From Bacteroidia bacterium (GTDB lineage: Bacteria > Bacteroidota > Bacteroidia > Palsa-965): 64,000 nucleotides of DNA. This document shows positions 32,666 through 41,355 of the stretch, in pieces. Below the pieces are notes generated by a model. That model saw nothing but the letters and a program-made list of their open reading frames with translations. It did no database searches and had not been told where the DNA came from. The stretch is from contig JALONL010000022.1 of assembly GCA_025454955.1 (NCBI GenBank), forward strand, positions 18,726-82,725, given 5' to 3'. Numbering within the stretch: position 1 is the stretch's first letter; each line of letters begins with the position of its first letter. The translations under genes were made by a program, and so were the position numbers.

Positions 32666-33040
32666 ATGCAGAAGTCCTGTATCGATTGCGGTGAGCCAAT
32701 GATAGGCCGGGCAGACAAAAAATTCTGCTCCGATAATTGCCGCAACAATTATAACAACAAGCGCAACAGCGATACCAATAACCTGATGCGGAATATCAAT
32801 AATATTCTGCGCCGCAACCGCCGTATTCTCGAAGACCTTATTCCCGAAGACAAAGCCGTTGTTCCCAAAGAAAAACTCAGCGATATGGGTTTTAGTTTCC
32901 AATACTTTACCCATGTGTATACCACCCGAAAAGGCGGTGTGTACTACTTCTGTTACGATTACGGCTACATCGAAATCGGAAACGACCTTCTTACCTTAGT
33001 CTATCGCAAAAGAGGCAATCAGCCCGCCGAGGCCGGCTGA
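32666..33040 (+). CDS. Small zinc-finger protein, 124 aa
   Basis: The N-terminus carries two cysteine pairs, CIDCGEP and FCSDNCRNNY (Cys at about residues 4, 7, 20, 24), a treble-clef-like zinc motif. A basic helix rich in Asn and Arg follows, then a beta-rich C-terminal part (YTTRKGGVYYFCYDYGYIEI). This is a conserved Bacteroidota protein type of unknown function. ATG 32666 places the finger at the extreme N-terminus, as I would expect; the alternative in-frame ATG at 32612 adds 18 residues. It is probably cytoplasmic and nucleic-acid binding, by inference. Confidence 0.7.
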   Translation: MQKSCIDCGEPMIGRADKKFCSDNCRNNYNNKRNSDTNNLMRNINNILRRNRRILEDLIPEDKAVVPKEKLSDMGFSFQYFTHVYTTRKGGVYYFCYDYGYIEIGNDLLTLVYRKRGNQPAEAG

Positions 33041-33098
33041 TAGTATTTGCCATTCCCAGGTCGTCCAACCAATTTTCCCTGCGGTTGAACTGGCCGAT

Positions 33099-33131
33099 GG
33101 CACCGGCAACGCCGGTGCCTTTTCTTTTTTG
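33099..33131 (+). terminator. Intrinsic terminator
   Basis: GGCACCGGC (33099-33107) pairs perfectly with GCCGGTGCC (33111-33119) around AAC, then TTTTCTTTTTT. Confidence 0.88.
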
Positions 33132-33304
33132 TGAATTATTGCCAAAAAATGGGTTGGTAAACAATTCAGGTGCTTTTTTTGCCAATTAATCACATAAATA
33201 AGGTCAAAGACCGAAGTTCAACAACCTTATTCACTTTTAAACGTTGAAAAAAGCGAGAGTTACCGTAAGATAATTGCAACTGAATACGTTTCTTTGAGAA
33301 ACAC

Positions 33305-33312
33305 GGAGGAGG
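33305..33312 (+). promoter_or_regulatory. Strong Shine-Dalgarno site (GGAGGAGG)
   Basis: GGAGGAGG ends six bases before the ATG at 33319. Such a site is ordinary in most bacteria but rare in this phylum and in the rest of this window. Confidence 0.6.
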
Positions 33313-33318
33313 AAATCT

Positions 33319-34290
33319 ATGACATTATTCAAAAAATCAGGCTTCATAGCCTTGTTATTATTTGGTGTAAGCAGCACTTTAACGGCTCAGCAAAGCCGTA
33401 CCAATACTTCAGAAATTGTGACCACCGCCCCCGGTTTGCGCGATACCACCTGGAGGCAATATATTCAAACAGCCGATATCCGCTCGATGGGGCTGGATAC
33501 GCTTTCCCGGGTAAATTTCTGGAGAAAAGTAATGCGCCTTTCGCCCGACAGCGGTGTGCTGAGCTATGCCGCCAACCGGCAAATCTATTTTTCCTGCCCG
33601 GCCGAGTACTGGAATAAACTGGGCGACGAAGGCCAGGTAAAATTCCGCGACAGCATAAGACAAGTACATAACCTTCCCGATTCGGCCCAGTTGCTGTTTA
33701 CCCGCGGCAAAGGCGATTTTTATGATGCCGCCGGAGTTGTGCCGCAGATTGACAGGGCCATACCCATTTTTCTGGCGCAGGAAGTAGATCCGTTTTACGC
33801 CAAAGCCATTCTGCTCATCGAAAGCCCCGGTAAACTGCAAAAGTCGAATGTGGGCGCCTACGGAGCATTTCAGCTTATGAAAGGTGTGGCCGTGAAAATG
33901 GGGCTGAAAGTGAATAAGTATGTGGATGAACGCAAGGATTTCGACAAATCGGCCTGGGCGGCGGCAAAACTTATTCGCACAGTATGTATTCCCTATACCA
34001 ACGCCATGCTCGAAAAACGCGGCATAAGCTACTGCGGCGAAGAACTCTGGTACAAACTACTCGTGCTGCATGTATATCATGCCGGTGCTGGTAATGTGGA
34101 TAAAGTGCTTACCGCCATAAATCCCTGCGAAGGCGATATAGACCTGATTATGACCATGTGGAAAACCAAGGCCGGAAGTTTTGGCAATGCCTCACAGAAT
34201 TATTCACAACTGGCCATTGCCGCCCTGCTCGAACTCGACGACGTAATTCTGGCCGAAACACGAAAAACGGGCAGTCTTATCCCACGATAA
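33319..34290 (+). CDS. Lytic transglycosylase (SLT domain)
   Basis: The 323-residue secreted protein has a signal peptide (cut near LTAQ). Its C-terminal half is an SLT goose-lysozyme-like fold: EVDPFYAKAILLIESPGK with catalytic Glu168, then GAYGAFQLM and VLHVYHAGAGNVDKVL, the three standard SLT motifs. It should cleave the MurNAc-GlcNAc bond of peptidoglycan in the periplasm. The N-terminal 140 residues are a helical domain I do not recognise. An unusually strong Shine-Dalgarno sits before the start. Confidence 0.85.
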   Translation: MTLFKKSGFIALLLFGVSSTLTAQQSRTNTSEIVTTAPGLRDTTWRQYIQTADIRSMGLDTLSRVNFWRKVMRLSPDSGVLSYAANRQIYFSCPAEYWNKLGDEGQVKFRDSIRQVHNLPDSAQLLFTRGKGDFYDAAGVVPQIDRAIPIFLAQEVDPFYAKAILLIESPGKLQKSNVGAYGAFQLMKGVAVKMGLKVNKYVDERKDFDKSAWAAAKLIRTVCIPYTNAMLEKRGISYCGEELWYKLLVLHVYHAGAGNVDKVLTAINPCEGDIDLIMTMWKTKAGSFGNASQNYSQLAIAALLELDDVILAETRKTGSLIPR

Positions 34291-34314
34291 TTAAACGAAA
34301 TCAGAATTTCATTC

Positions 34315-34352
34315 AACCCGGTGCGAAAAATATTCGCTCCGGGTTGTTTTTT
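34315..34352 (+). terminator. Intrinsic terminator
   Basis: AACCCGGTGCGAA pairs with TTCGCTCCGGGTT (one mismatch), then GTTTTTT. It separates the transglycosylase from the CotH gene. Confidence 0.8.
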
Positions 34353-34414
34353 AATGCTTTACTGATGTTATCTTTACTTGTCTCCCCGGCACAAACAATT
34401 AAAGCTGCGTCACA

Positions 34415-36895
34415 ATGCATAAACTTTTCCTTTTATCACTGCTGGTTTTTACGAGCACAATTTCCCGTGCACAGTTATTTATAAATGAGTACTCCTGCGC
34501 CAATATTAACGGGCAGGCCGACAATTTCGGCGAGTATCACGACTGGTTTGAAATTTACAATGCAGGCACTGCAGCCGTTAATCTTGCCGGCTATTACATT
34601 ACAGACAACGACAACAACCTCACCAAATGGCAAATCCCCTCGGGCAGTGTGTCTGCGGGCGGGGTAACACGTATTATCTGCTCAGGGCGCGGCATTATTT
34701 TCAGCGGCTGGATTCATGCCGGTTTTAAACTCACCCAGTGCAAGCCCGAAGAAATTGTTATTTCAGACGCATCGGGCACCATGCTCGATTCGGTAAAACT
34801 CCGCCGCCATCAGCAGGGCCATTCGTGGGGGCGCACCACCAACGGGGCCAATACCTGGAACATTTTCACCAATCCCACATTTGGCGCGTCCAACAACACC
34901 GGCACACCTTTTCAACCCTATGCCACCACACCCGTGTTGAGCCAGCAGCCCGGGTTTTACAATTCCAGTATCAGCGTTACCATTACTTCGCCCGATCCCA
35001 ACGTAACCATTCGTTACACAACCGACGGCTCCGAACCCATTCCCACCTCGCCGGTATATTCGGCCGCAATAAACATTGCCACCACACAGGTGGTCAGGGC
35101 GCGCGCCTTCAGCAGCACAGCCGGCATTCCCGCCAGCTTTATCGAAACCAATACGTACTTCATAAACAGCGCACACACGGTAGCGGTACTTTCTATTTGC
35201 GGCGAAGGCCTACCCGACCTCATGGTGCAGGGCAACTGGAACGACGAACCCGTAACTGCTCTCGAATATTTCGATAAAACCGGCGTAATGCGCACCGAAG
35301 TAACCGGTAATTCAAACAAGCACGGTAACGACTCGTGGGCTTACGACCAGCGCGGTATCGACTTTGTATCAAAAGATCAGTTTGGCTACAATGATGCGCT
35401 CGACTGGAAACTCTTCCGCCGCAAAGACCGCGACGAATTTCAAAAAATCATCATCAAAGCCGCCGCCAACGACAACTATCCTTTCGAAAACGGAGGCGCG
35501 CACATACGCGATGCATACTGCCACAATCTTTCGCAGCAGGCCGGGCTGGCTATGGACGAACGTACATGGGAACCCTGCATAGTATATATGAACGGCCAGT
35601 ACTGGGGCGTGTACGAAATACGCGAAAAAGTTGACGATCACGATTTCACCGATTACTATTACGACCAGTCAGAAGAAAATCTCCAGTTCCTCAAAACCTG
35701 GGGCGCAACCTGGTCGGAATACGGCGGCCCGCAGGCACAGACCGACTGGAACACGTTTGTAAACTTTGTGACCACAAACAACATGACCGTTCAGGCCAAT
35801 TTTGATTATGTGGACAGCGTATATAACTGGAAAAGCCTGATCGACTACATGATTCTCAATTCGGTAGTGGTATCGGCCGACTGGCTGAACTGGAATACGG
35901 CCTGGTGGCGCGGCATGGATCCGAACGGCGATAAAAAGAAATGGCGTTACACCCTCTGGGACAACGATGCCACCTTCGGCCATTACATTAACTATACCGG
36001 TATTCCCGACGTATCGGCCAATGCCGATCCGTGCAATCCCGAAACCCTGTCAGATCCCGGCGGGCAGGGCCACATACCCATTTTAAATGCGCTTTTGGTA
36101 AACGAAACATTCAAGCAGTATTATGTAAACCGATACGTAGATCTAATGAATACTACGTTCAGTTGCGATTCGCTGCTTGGTTTGCTTGATACGATGATTG
36201 CCGAAATTGCTCCCGAAATGCCGCGTCAAATACAGCGGTGGGGCGGAAGCATGGCTGGCTGGCAGGCCAACGTAACCGCATTGCGGAATTTTATTCAAAC
36301 CCGCTGCACCGCTTTGGTACAGGGCATGATGGATTGCTACGACCTTACCGGCCCGTACGAAATTATTCTCGAAGTACAGCCTCCCGGAGCAGGAACCATA
36401 CAACTCAACTCGCTCGATCTCGATGTATTTCCATGGACGGGCAGCTACTTCGGGGGAATACCAATAATACTACAAACCGAACCCACCTCACCGCTTTACA
36501 TTTTTGACTATTGGGAAATGGTCAACATACCATCGCCCAACGCCCAGAGCGACAGCATAACCACCGATCTTACCCAGGCCGACCGCATCATTGCCCATTA
36601 CAAAACGGTTGAAGTGCTCGAAAACACATTTGTGGCCAACGCATTTTCGCCCAATGGCGACAACAACAACGAAATGGTTTTTGTACACGGCCTGGTGGGC
36701 GTAACCGAGGCCGAGTGGGTGGTGTTTAACCGCTGGGGCCAGCAGGTTTTTCAAACCAACGATCTCTCGCAGGGCTGGAACGGCACACATAACGGGCAGC
36801 CCTGCCCGTCAGGCGTGTATGCGTATATGCTGAAGGTAACTTTTGCCGATGGCAAAACATCGGTGAAGTCGGGCAATATTACATTGATGCGTTAA
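34415..36895 (+). CDS. CotH-kinase-like surface protein with T9SS type B domain
   Basis: The 826-residue secreted protein has a signal peptide (cut near SRAQ) and, in order, four parts: a lamin-tail domain (LFINEYSCAN, about 20-135); a chitobiase C-terminal-like fold (VTIRYTTDGSEP, about 175-245); a CotH-kinase-like domain (about 260-600, with YWGVYEIREKVDD and YTLWDNDATFG); and a gliding-motility-associated C-terminal domain (AFSPNGDNNNEM to the end, about 735-826), the type B T9SS signal. CotH proteins are atypical kinases that phosphorylate secreted proteins. It lies 11 bases before a PorP/SprF-type gene. Confidence 0.85.
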   Translation: MHKLFLLSLLVFTSTISRAQLFINEYSCANINGQADNFGEYHDWFEIYNAGTAAVNLAGYYITDNDNNLTKWQIPSGSVSAGGVTRIICSGRGIIFSGWIHAGFKLTQCKPEEIVISDASGTMLDSVKLRRHQQGHSWGRTTNGANTWNIFTNPTFGASNNTGTPFQPYATTPVLSQQPGFYNSSISVTITSPDPNVTIRYTTDGSEPIPTSPVYSAAINIATTQVVRARAFSSTAGIPASFIETNTYFINSAHTVAVLSICGEGLPDLMVQGNWNDEPVTALEYFDKTGVMRTEVTGNSNKHGNDSWAYDQRGIDFVSKDQFGYNDALDWKLFRRKDRDEFQKIIIKAAANDNYPFENGGAHIRDAYCHNLSQQAGLAMDERTWEPCIVYMNGQYWGVYEIREKVDDHDFTDYYYDQSEENLQFLKTWGATWSEYGGPQAQTDWNTFVNFVTTNNMTVQANFDYVDSVYNWKSLIDYMILNSVVVSADWLNWNTAWWRGMDPNGDKKKWRYTLWDNDATFGHYINYTGIPDVSANADPCNPETLSDPGGQGHIPILNALLVNETFKQYYVNRYVDLMNTTFSCDSLLGLLDTMIAEIAPEMPRQIQRWGGSMAGWQANVTALRNFIQTRCTALVQGMMDCYDLTGPYEIILEVQPPGAGTIQLNSLDLDVFPWTGSYFGGIPIILQTEPTSPLYIFDYWEMVNIPSPNAQSDSITTDLTQADRIIAHYKTVEVLENTFVANAFSPNGDNNNEMVFVHGLVGVTEAEWVVFNRWGQQVFQTNDLSQGWNGTHNGQPCPSGVYAYMLKVTFADGKTSVKSGNITLMR

Positions 36896-36906
36896 ACTGT
36901 GCGGCC

Positions 36907-37932
36907 ATGAAAAGGATATTGTTGTTTACAGGATTAGTGGGGTTTGCCGTAAGCGGTGCAGCGCAGGATATCCATTTTTCGCAAATGGCCGAATTGCCCC
37001 TGCATCTTAATCCGGCGGCTACGGGCATGTTTGACGGAGTTTTTCGTTTCACCACCAACTACAAATCGCAGTGGGCGCAAATGGGCAGTCCGTACCGCAC
37101 TATGGCCGCTGCGTTTGATATGCCAATAAGACCGGCAGCCAACCGGGCATATCTTGGTCTGGGCATGTTTGTTTTCCGCGATCAGGCCGGCGATTCGAAG
37201 TTTGGTACTTTTCAGGGCAGCATTTCGGGCAGCGCCGTGCTGCCACTCGATGCCAAACAAAAGCTCTCGGCCGGATTGCAGTTGGGCATGGGACAGCGTT
37301 CGGCCACAGTAACCGGATTGCAGTGGGAAAGCCAGTACATCAACGGTACATTCGATCCCACCGCACCGTCAAACGAAGCCAATCTGCTTACCTCATTTCT
37401 TTACCCCGACATTTCGGCCGGTGTGGTGTATCAGTACCGCAGCGTGGCCGGCAGTCTGGTGGGTAAAGATGTTACCGAAATTCAGGTGGGCTTTTCAGCG
37501 TTCCATGTAAACCAGCCAGTAATGCGCTTTCACAGCGGCGGCGGTGCAAAACTGCCCATGCGCTTAGTGGGCCATGCCCAGTTGCGCTACGATTTTCCCG
37601 ATACGCGCTGGTCGCTCAGGCCTTCGGCCTGCTACATGCAGCAAGGCACGGCACGGGAAATTATTTTTGGGTCAATGATTCGTTACCGAGTGCAGAACGG
37701 TACTAAAATCACCAATTTCTATACCGAATCGGGTGTGGGAATGGGTTTGCATTACCGCGTGGGCGATGCGTTGATTCCTCAGTTTTATTATGATCTGGGA
37801 GATATTTTTATCGGACTTTCTTATGATTTTAATCTTTCGAGATATACTGCGGTAACGAGGGGAATGGGTGGGTTTGAAATTACTCTTCGCTATGCGAACC
37901 TTAATGGGGCTTTGTATAAGAACAGGAAATAG
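36907..37932 (+). CDS. PorP/SprF-family outer-membrane protein
   Basis: This 341-residue barrel has a signal peptide (cut near GAAQ) and the family signature DIHFSQ at the mature N-terminus, LNPAATGMFDG and a Gly/aromatic-rich barrel ending GGFEITLRYANLNG. SprF-like proteins are needed for secretion or surface anchoring of type B T9SS cargo and are typically encoded just downstream of their cargo, exactly as here with the CotH protein 11 bases upstream. The partner is inferred from that position. Confidence 0.9.
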   Translation: MKRILLFTGLVGFAVSGAAQDIHFSQMAELPLHLNPAATGMFDGVFRFTTNYKSQWAQMGSPYRTMAAAFDMPIRPAANRAYLGLGMFVFRDQAGDSKFGTFQGSISGSAVLPLDAKQKLSAGLQLGMGQRSATVTGLQWESQYINGTFDPTAPSNEANLLTSFLYPDISAGVVYQYRSVAGSLVGKDVTEIQVGFSAFHVNQPVMRFHSGGGAKLPMRLVGHAQLRYDFPDTRWSLRPSACYMQQGTAREIIFGSMIRYRVQNGTKITNFYTESGVGMGLHYRVGDALIPQFYYDLGDIFIGLSYDFNLSRYTAVTRGMGGFEITLRYANLNGALYKNRK

Positions 37933-37950
37933 TGCTGCTGTCGCGCCTCG

Positions 37951-38172
37951 GCTCCGCTCGGCGGGACAGGGAATTGTACTATTTTAAATTTTCTTCTTCG
38001 CTCCGCTCGGCGGGACAGGGAATTGTACTATTTAAATTTTCGTCTTTGCTCCGCTCGGCGTGACAGGGAATTGTACTATTTTAAATTTTCGTCTTTGCTC
38101 CGCTCGGCGGGACAGGGAATTGTACTATTTTAAATTCTCGTCTTCGCTACTCTCGACGGGATAGTTTTCATG
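37951..38172. repeat. 49-base direct repeat array (about 4.5 copies)
   Basis: Copies begin at 37951, 38000, 38048, 38097 and 38146 with GCTCCGCTCGGCGGGAC or close variants. Each contains AATTGTACTATTTTAAATT, and the last copy is degenerate. Spacing is 48-49 bases with no unique spacers, so it is a tandem duplication and not a CRISPR. Each copy carries a GC-rich self-complementary core (CGCTCCGCTCGGCG). It follows the PorP/SprF stop by 19 bases. Confidence 0.85.
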
Positions 38173-38310
38173 TTTTTGCTTTGTTTTACTCAACTTTGTC
38201 AGCTTTTCTTTTTGTGCTTTGAGTCTATTGATTGTCTAATTCTATTGATAACCAATAATTACCGCAAATTCTGAAAATTTCCAAGACTTAAAAGATTGGA
38301 ATTCCCCCCG

Positions 38311-38640
38311 AAACCTGAGCTTGTCGAAGGCTGAGCACATTGCATTAAAACGAGAAAGCAACCCCTCAGCCTGAGCCTGTCGAAGCCTGAGCACATTGCA
38401 TTAAAACGAGAAAGCAACCCCGAAGGCTGAGCCTGTCGAAGGCTGAGCACATTGCATTAAAACGAGAAAGCAACCCCGAAGCCTGAGTCTGTCGAAGGCT
38501 GAGCACATTGTAATTTGAACAAGAACGCAACTCCGAAACCTGAGCTTGTCGAAACCTGAGCTTGTCGAAGGTTGAGCTTGTCGAAGGTTGAGCCCGCCGA
38601 AGGCTGAGATGCCTCTGTCTTGTCGAGCGGAGCCGAGACA
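38311..38640. repeat. 56-base direct repeats with CTGAGC-TGTCGAAG core
   Basis: Four copies of CTGAGCACATTG at 38331, 38387, 38443 and 38499 mark an exact 56-base period. Each unit includes AACGAGAAAGCAACC and a CTGAGCCTGTCGAAG-type element. From 38535 the element is repeated at short intervals without the long spacer, ending with a hairpin-prone TGTCGAGCGGAGCCGAGACA near 38621. This resembles extragenic REP-like elements known in many bacteria. It lies directly upstream of the glycan operon. Confidence 0.85.
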
Positions 38641-38665
38641 AAGGAGAATTAATTACTTTTATCCC

Positions 38666-40189
38666 ATGTCGGAAGCAGCAGCAAAGCATCATATTTCTTT
38701 TACCCGGACAGCATTTACCGCCGCTTTTTTTGAAATGGAAAAGCAGCTGGACATTGCCGGATATACTTACAACGGACGAAACATCTGGCCGGTGGTGAGG
38801 CGGAAGGTGATGTATGATTTTTTCAGGGCGCAGCACGATCAGGATATGGAGGTGAAAGCGGGCGCCAAAACCGATACGGCCGGAGCGGCCGCGACGAAAA
38901 AAAATGAAATCTCTAAGCGCGATTATCAAAATCAGGTAAACCTATTGGCAGAGCAGCACAGAGGGAAAGTACTTTTCTTTTTTTCGGCCACTCAGAAGCC
39001 TTCCGATTTTATTGATGGAAAAGGTTATTTCCGTCATATCGACCCTTATTTCGAGTGGCTGGGTGCGAAATACGATGCGGTGCGTATTCAGGTGGCGGGA
39101 AGTAATTCGTTACCGCTGACGAATTTGCAGCACGAGGTAAATGTAATTGCCTCTGACGATCTGGTGATGGAGGAAATGCGCAGGCTGGGACGTTTGCGGC
39201 GATACAGGCTGAAACCCTCGCTTACCCGTGTGCAGCAGGCCGATGCGGCTGTGATGAGTTACCTGCGTAAACTCAATACCGGTTTTCATCCGCACCACAA
39301 CGCCATTTCAGGATTTGCCGAACGGGTGTTTGCCTGGGAAGAACTGCTGCTGCCACTTATTGAAAAAATGAAACCCCGTGCGGTGTTCATGCCCTGTTAT
39401 TTCTGCGATCAGCAAACTATGGCGCTTACCTCGGTATGCCATCGGGTAGGGGTGCCGGTAATTGATATACAGCATGGCGGACAGGACAACCCCATGTATT
39501 ACGGCTGGGAAGGCGCGGCCTGCGAAAGTCCTTATCTGGCTCATTATTTCTGGATGTGGAGCGATTATTTTACACGTTTCACGGCCCAAAGCAACACCGG
39601 GCCGCACGGCATACCGTTTACCGGCGGAAATTTGTGGATGCAGAAAAGTTTGTCGGGCGTACCTGTTTCGCCCGAAATTGAAGCCCTGCGCCGCGAAACT
39701 GCCGGTGTGGAGCGCACCGTGGTGGTAAGTTTGCAGCGCGGCCTGGCCGACCATGTGCTGGCGGCCATGAAAGAATTGCCTTCCAACTGGCGCTGGCTGC
39801 TGCGTTTCCATCCCGCGCAAAGCCCCGAAGAGCGGAACACCATAAACGATATGATTGCCGCATTGCCCAATGCCGAAACGCTGCGGCCCACAAGCGTAAA
39901 TCTGTATCACCTGCTGCAATTAGCCGATGTGCATATCACGGGCTGGTCAACCATTGCGGTGGAAGCCTTGCAGATTGGCGTGCCCACCATATTCTCGCAT
40001 ACCAATGCCGAAGCGGGTTACGGCCGTTTAATAGGCACCAGCGGTTTGCGGCTGGAAACGGAAAAAGAGGGAATGATAACCGCGCTTAAAAATGCGCAGA
40101 AAGTGGAAGCCATGCCCTTGCTCGGGCCCGACTCTGAAATCAGTTTCCCGCAGCCGTTGCTCAATGTGCTCAATAAAGCTGCCGTATGA
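38666..40189 (+). CDS. Capsule-type glycosyl/glycerophosphotransferase, GT-B fold
   Basis: The 507-residue cytoplasmic protein opens the operon. It has no signal peptide. The C-terminal half has the GT-B pattern of capsular transferases: GVPVIDIQHGGQDNPMYYG (about 295-315), HGIPFTGGN, LLRFHPAQSP and HITGWSTIAVEALQIGVPTI (about 435-455). It resembles CDP-glycerol glycerophosphotransferases and polysaccharide transferases, but acceptor and donor are unknown. ATG 38666 is used; an in-frame ATG at 38588 lies inside the repeats. Its stop overlaps the next ATG by four bases. Confidence 0.75.
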   Translation: MSEAAAKHHISFTRTAFTAAFFEMEKQLDIAGYTYNGRNIWPVVRRKVMYDFFRAQHDQDMEVKAGAKTDTAGAAATKKNEISKRDYQNQVNLLAEQHRGKVLFFFSATQKPSDFIDGKGYFRHIDPYFEWLGAKYDAVRIQVAGSNSLPLTNLQHEVNVIASDDLVMEEMRRLGRLRRYRLKPSLTRVQQADAAVMSYLRKLNTGFHPHHNAISGFAERVFAWEELLLPLIEKMKPRAVFMPCYFCDQQTMALTSVCHRVGVPVIDIQHGGQDNPMYYGWEGAACESPYLAHYFWMWSDYFTRFTAQSNTGPHGIPFTGGNLWMQKSLSGVPVSPEIEALRRETAGVERTVVVSLQRGLADHVLAAMKELPSNWRWLLRFHPAQSPEERNTINDMIAALPNAETLRPTSVNLYHLLQLADVHITGWSTIAVEALQIGVPTIFSHTNAEAGYGRLIGTSGLRLETEKEGMITALKNAQKVEAMPLLGPDSEISFPQPLLNVLNKAAV

Positions 40190-41355
40190 AAATAGCTTAC
40201 GTATTTTCATACAACCCTTCATTGCCGGGCGTATTGAGTAAGATAAACGACAAACTCCTGCTCATACGCGCAGCCGGGGCCGAAGTGGAGGCCGTGGCAA
40301 TATGCCTGCAACCGGTACCCGAAAACGATCAGGCAGCAGGAGTAAGGTTTGCCGTTTTCCGATATACACCGGTGAAATGGCTGCAAACCGGCCCGCTCAA
40401 AATACTTTCCTCGTTGCACCGCAGTCGTGCTGCCGCAAAAATGCTCGAACGCGAGCTGGAAGCCGTAAAGCCCGATGTGGTGCTTATGCGTTACGGCACA
40501 GCCAATCCGTTTACCAAAAGCCTGATGAGCCGCTACCGCGTGGTATTTGAGCACAACACCAAAGAAGTGGAGCAATTGGCCATGAGCTACCACGGCGTGA
40601 GGCGCAGCGGCTGGGAAAAAGCAACTGTGTATTGGCTCGAAAAATACTTCGCTCCACGCATTCTTAAACGGGCCGCGGGAATTGTGGGCGTAACGCAGGA
40701 AATTACGCACTATGAACTGCAACGCGCCGGCCGCAAAATTCCGTCAATCACCATTGCCAACGGCATTCACACCCAACGCTGTCCCGTGTCGCAGGCGGGC
40801 GCATACAATGGCGGTACACTGCACATTCTTTTTCTGGCCGGTGTGGCGGCTCCGTGGCATGGGGTCGACAGGCTGCTGAAAAGCATAAAACCTCACCACG
40901 ACGTAAAAGTATGGCTGGCCGGCAATTTCCTCCCGGCCGATTTGGAACTGGCGCGCAGCTTAGGCCACAAAGCCGAACTTACCGGAATGCTCAAAGGCGA
41001 TGCATTGGACAAGGTATTCGACAAAGTGCATCTGGCCATTGCCAGCCTGGCGCCGCAGCGGGTGGGCATTACGGAAATGTCGGCATTGAAAGTGCGCGAG
41101 TATGCAGCCCGCGCCGTGCCTTTTGTGACGGCATTCGACGATCCTGATCTCGACGAAAATCTGAACCAAAATTTCTGGTTTCGCGTACCTATGGGCGAGG
41201 ACGAAATACCGCTCGATGAGATAATTGCCTTTGCACAAAAGGCCACACAGGACGATACGCGCAGCGCATTGCGTAAATTTGCAGAAGCAAATCTCGATTA
41301 CGCTGCCAAAATGCGAAAGCTCACGGAGTTTTTGAATACGCTGACACGGCCATGA
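40186..41355 (+). CDS. Glycosyltransferase, family 4 type
   Basis: The 389-residue GT-B enzyme has no signal peptide. The N-terminal domain begins KIAYVFSYNPSLPGVLSK, with a VLMRYGTANPF linker strand and FEHNTKEVEQLA. The C-terminal donor-binding domain has SITIANGI, HILFLAGVAAPWHGVDRLL and ALKVREYAARAVPFV in place of the usual E-x7-E motif. It transfers a sugar from a nucleotide donor with retained stereochemistry in family 4 enzymes. Four-base overlaps on both sides show tight operon packing. Confidence 0.82.
   Translation: MKIAYVFSYNPSLPGVLSKINDKLLLIRAAGAEVEAVAICLQPVPENDQAAGVRFAVFRYTPVKWLQTGPLKILSSLHRSRAAAKMLERELEAVKPDVVLMRYGTANPFTKSLMSRYRVVFEHNTKEVEQLAMSYHGVRRSGWEKATVYWLEKYFAPRILKRAAGIVGVTQEITHYELQRAGRKIPSITIANGIHTQRCPVSQAGAYNGGTLHILFLAGVAAPWHGVDRLLKSIKPHHDVKVWLAGNFLPADLELARSLGHKAELTGMLKGDALDKVFDKVHLAIASLAPQRVGITEMSALKVREYAARAVPFVTAFDDPDLDENLNQNFWFRVPMGEDEIPLDEIIAFAQKATQDDTRSALRKFAEANLDYAAKMRKLTEFLNTLTRP

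Noticed and set aside
37951..38640. Regularly spaced repeats as a CRISPR array
   Set aside because: The repeats abut or share homologous spacers of the same sequence; there are no unique spacers of constant length and no cas genes.
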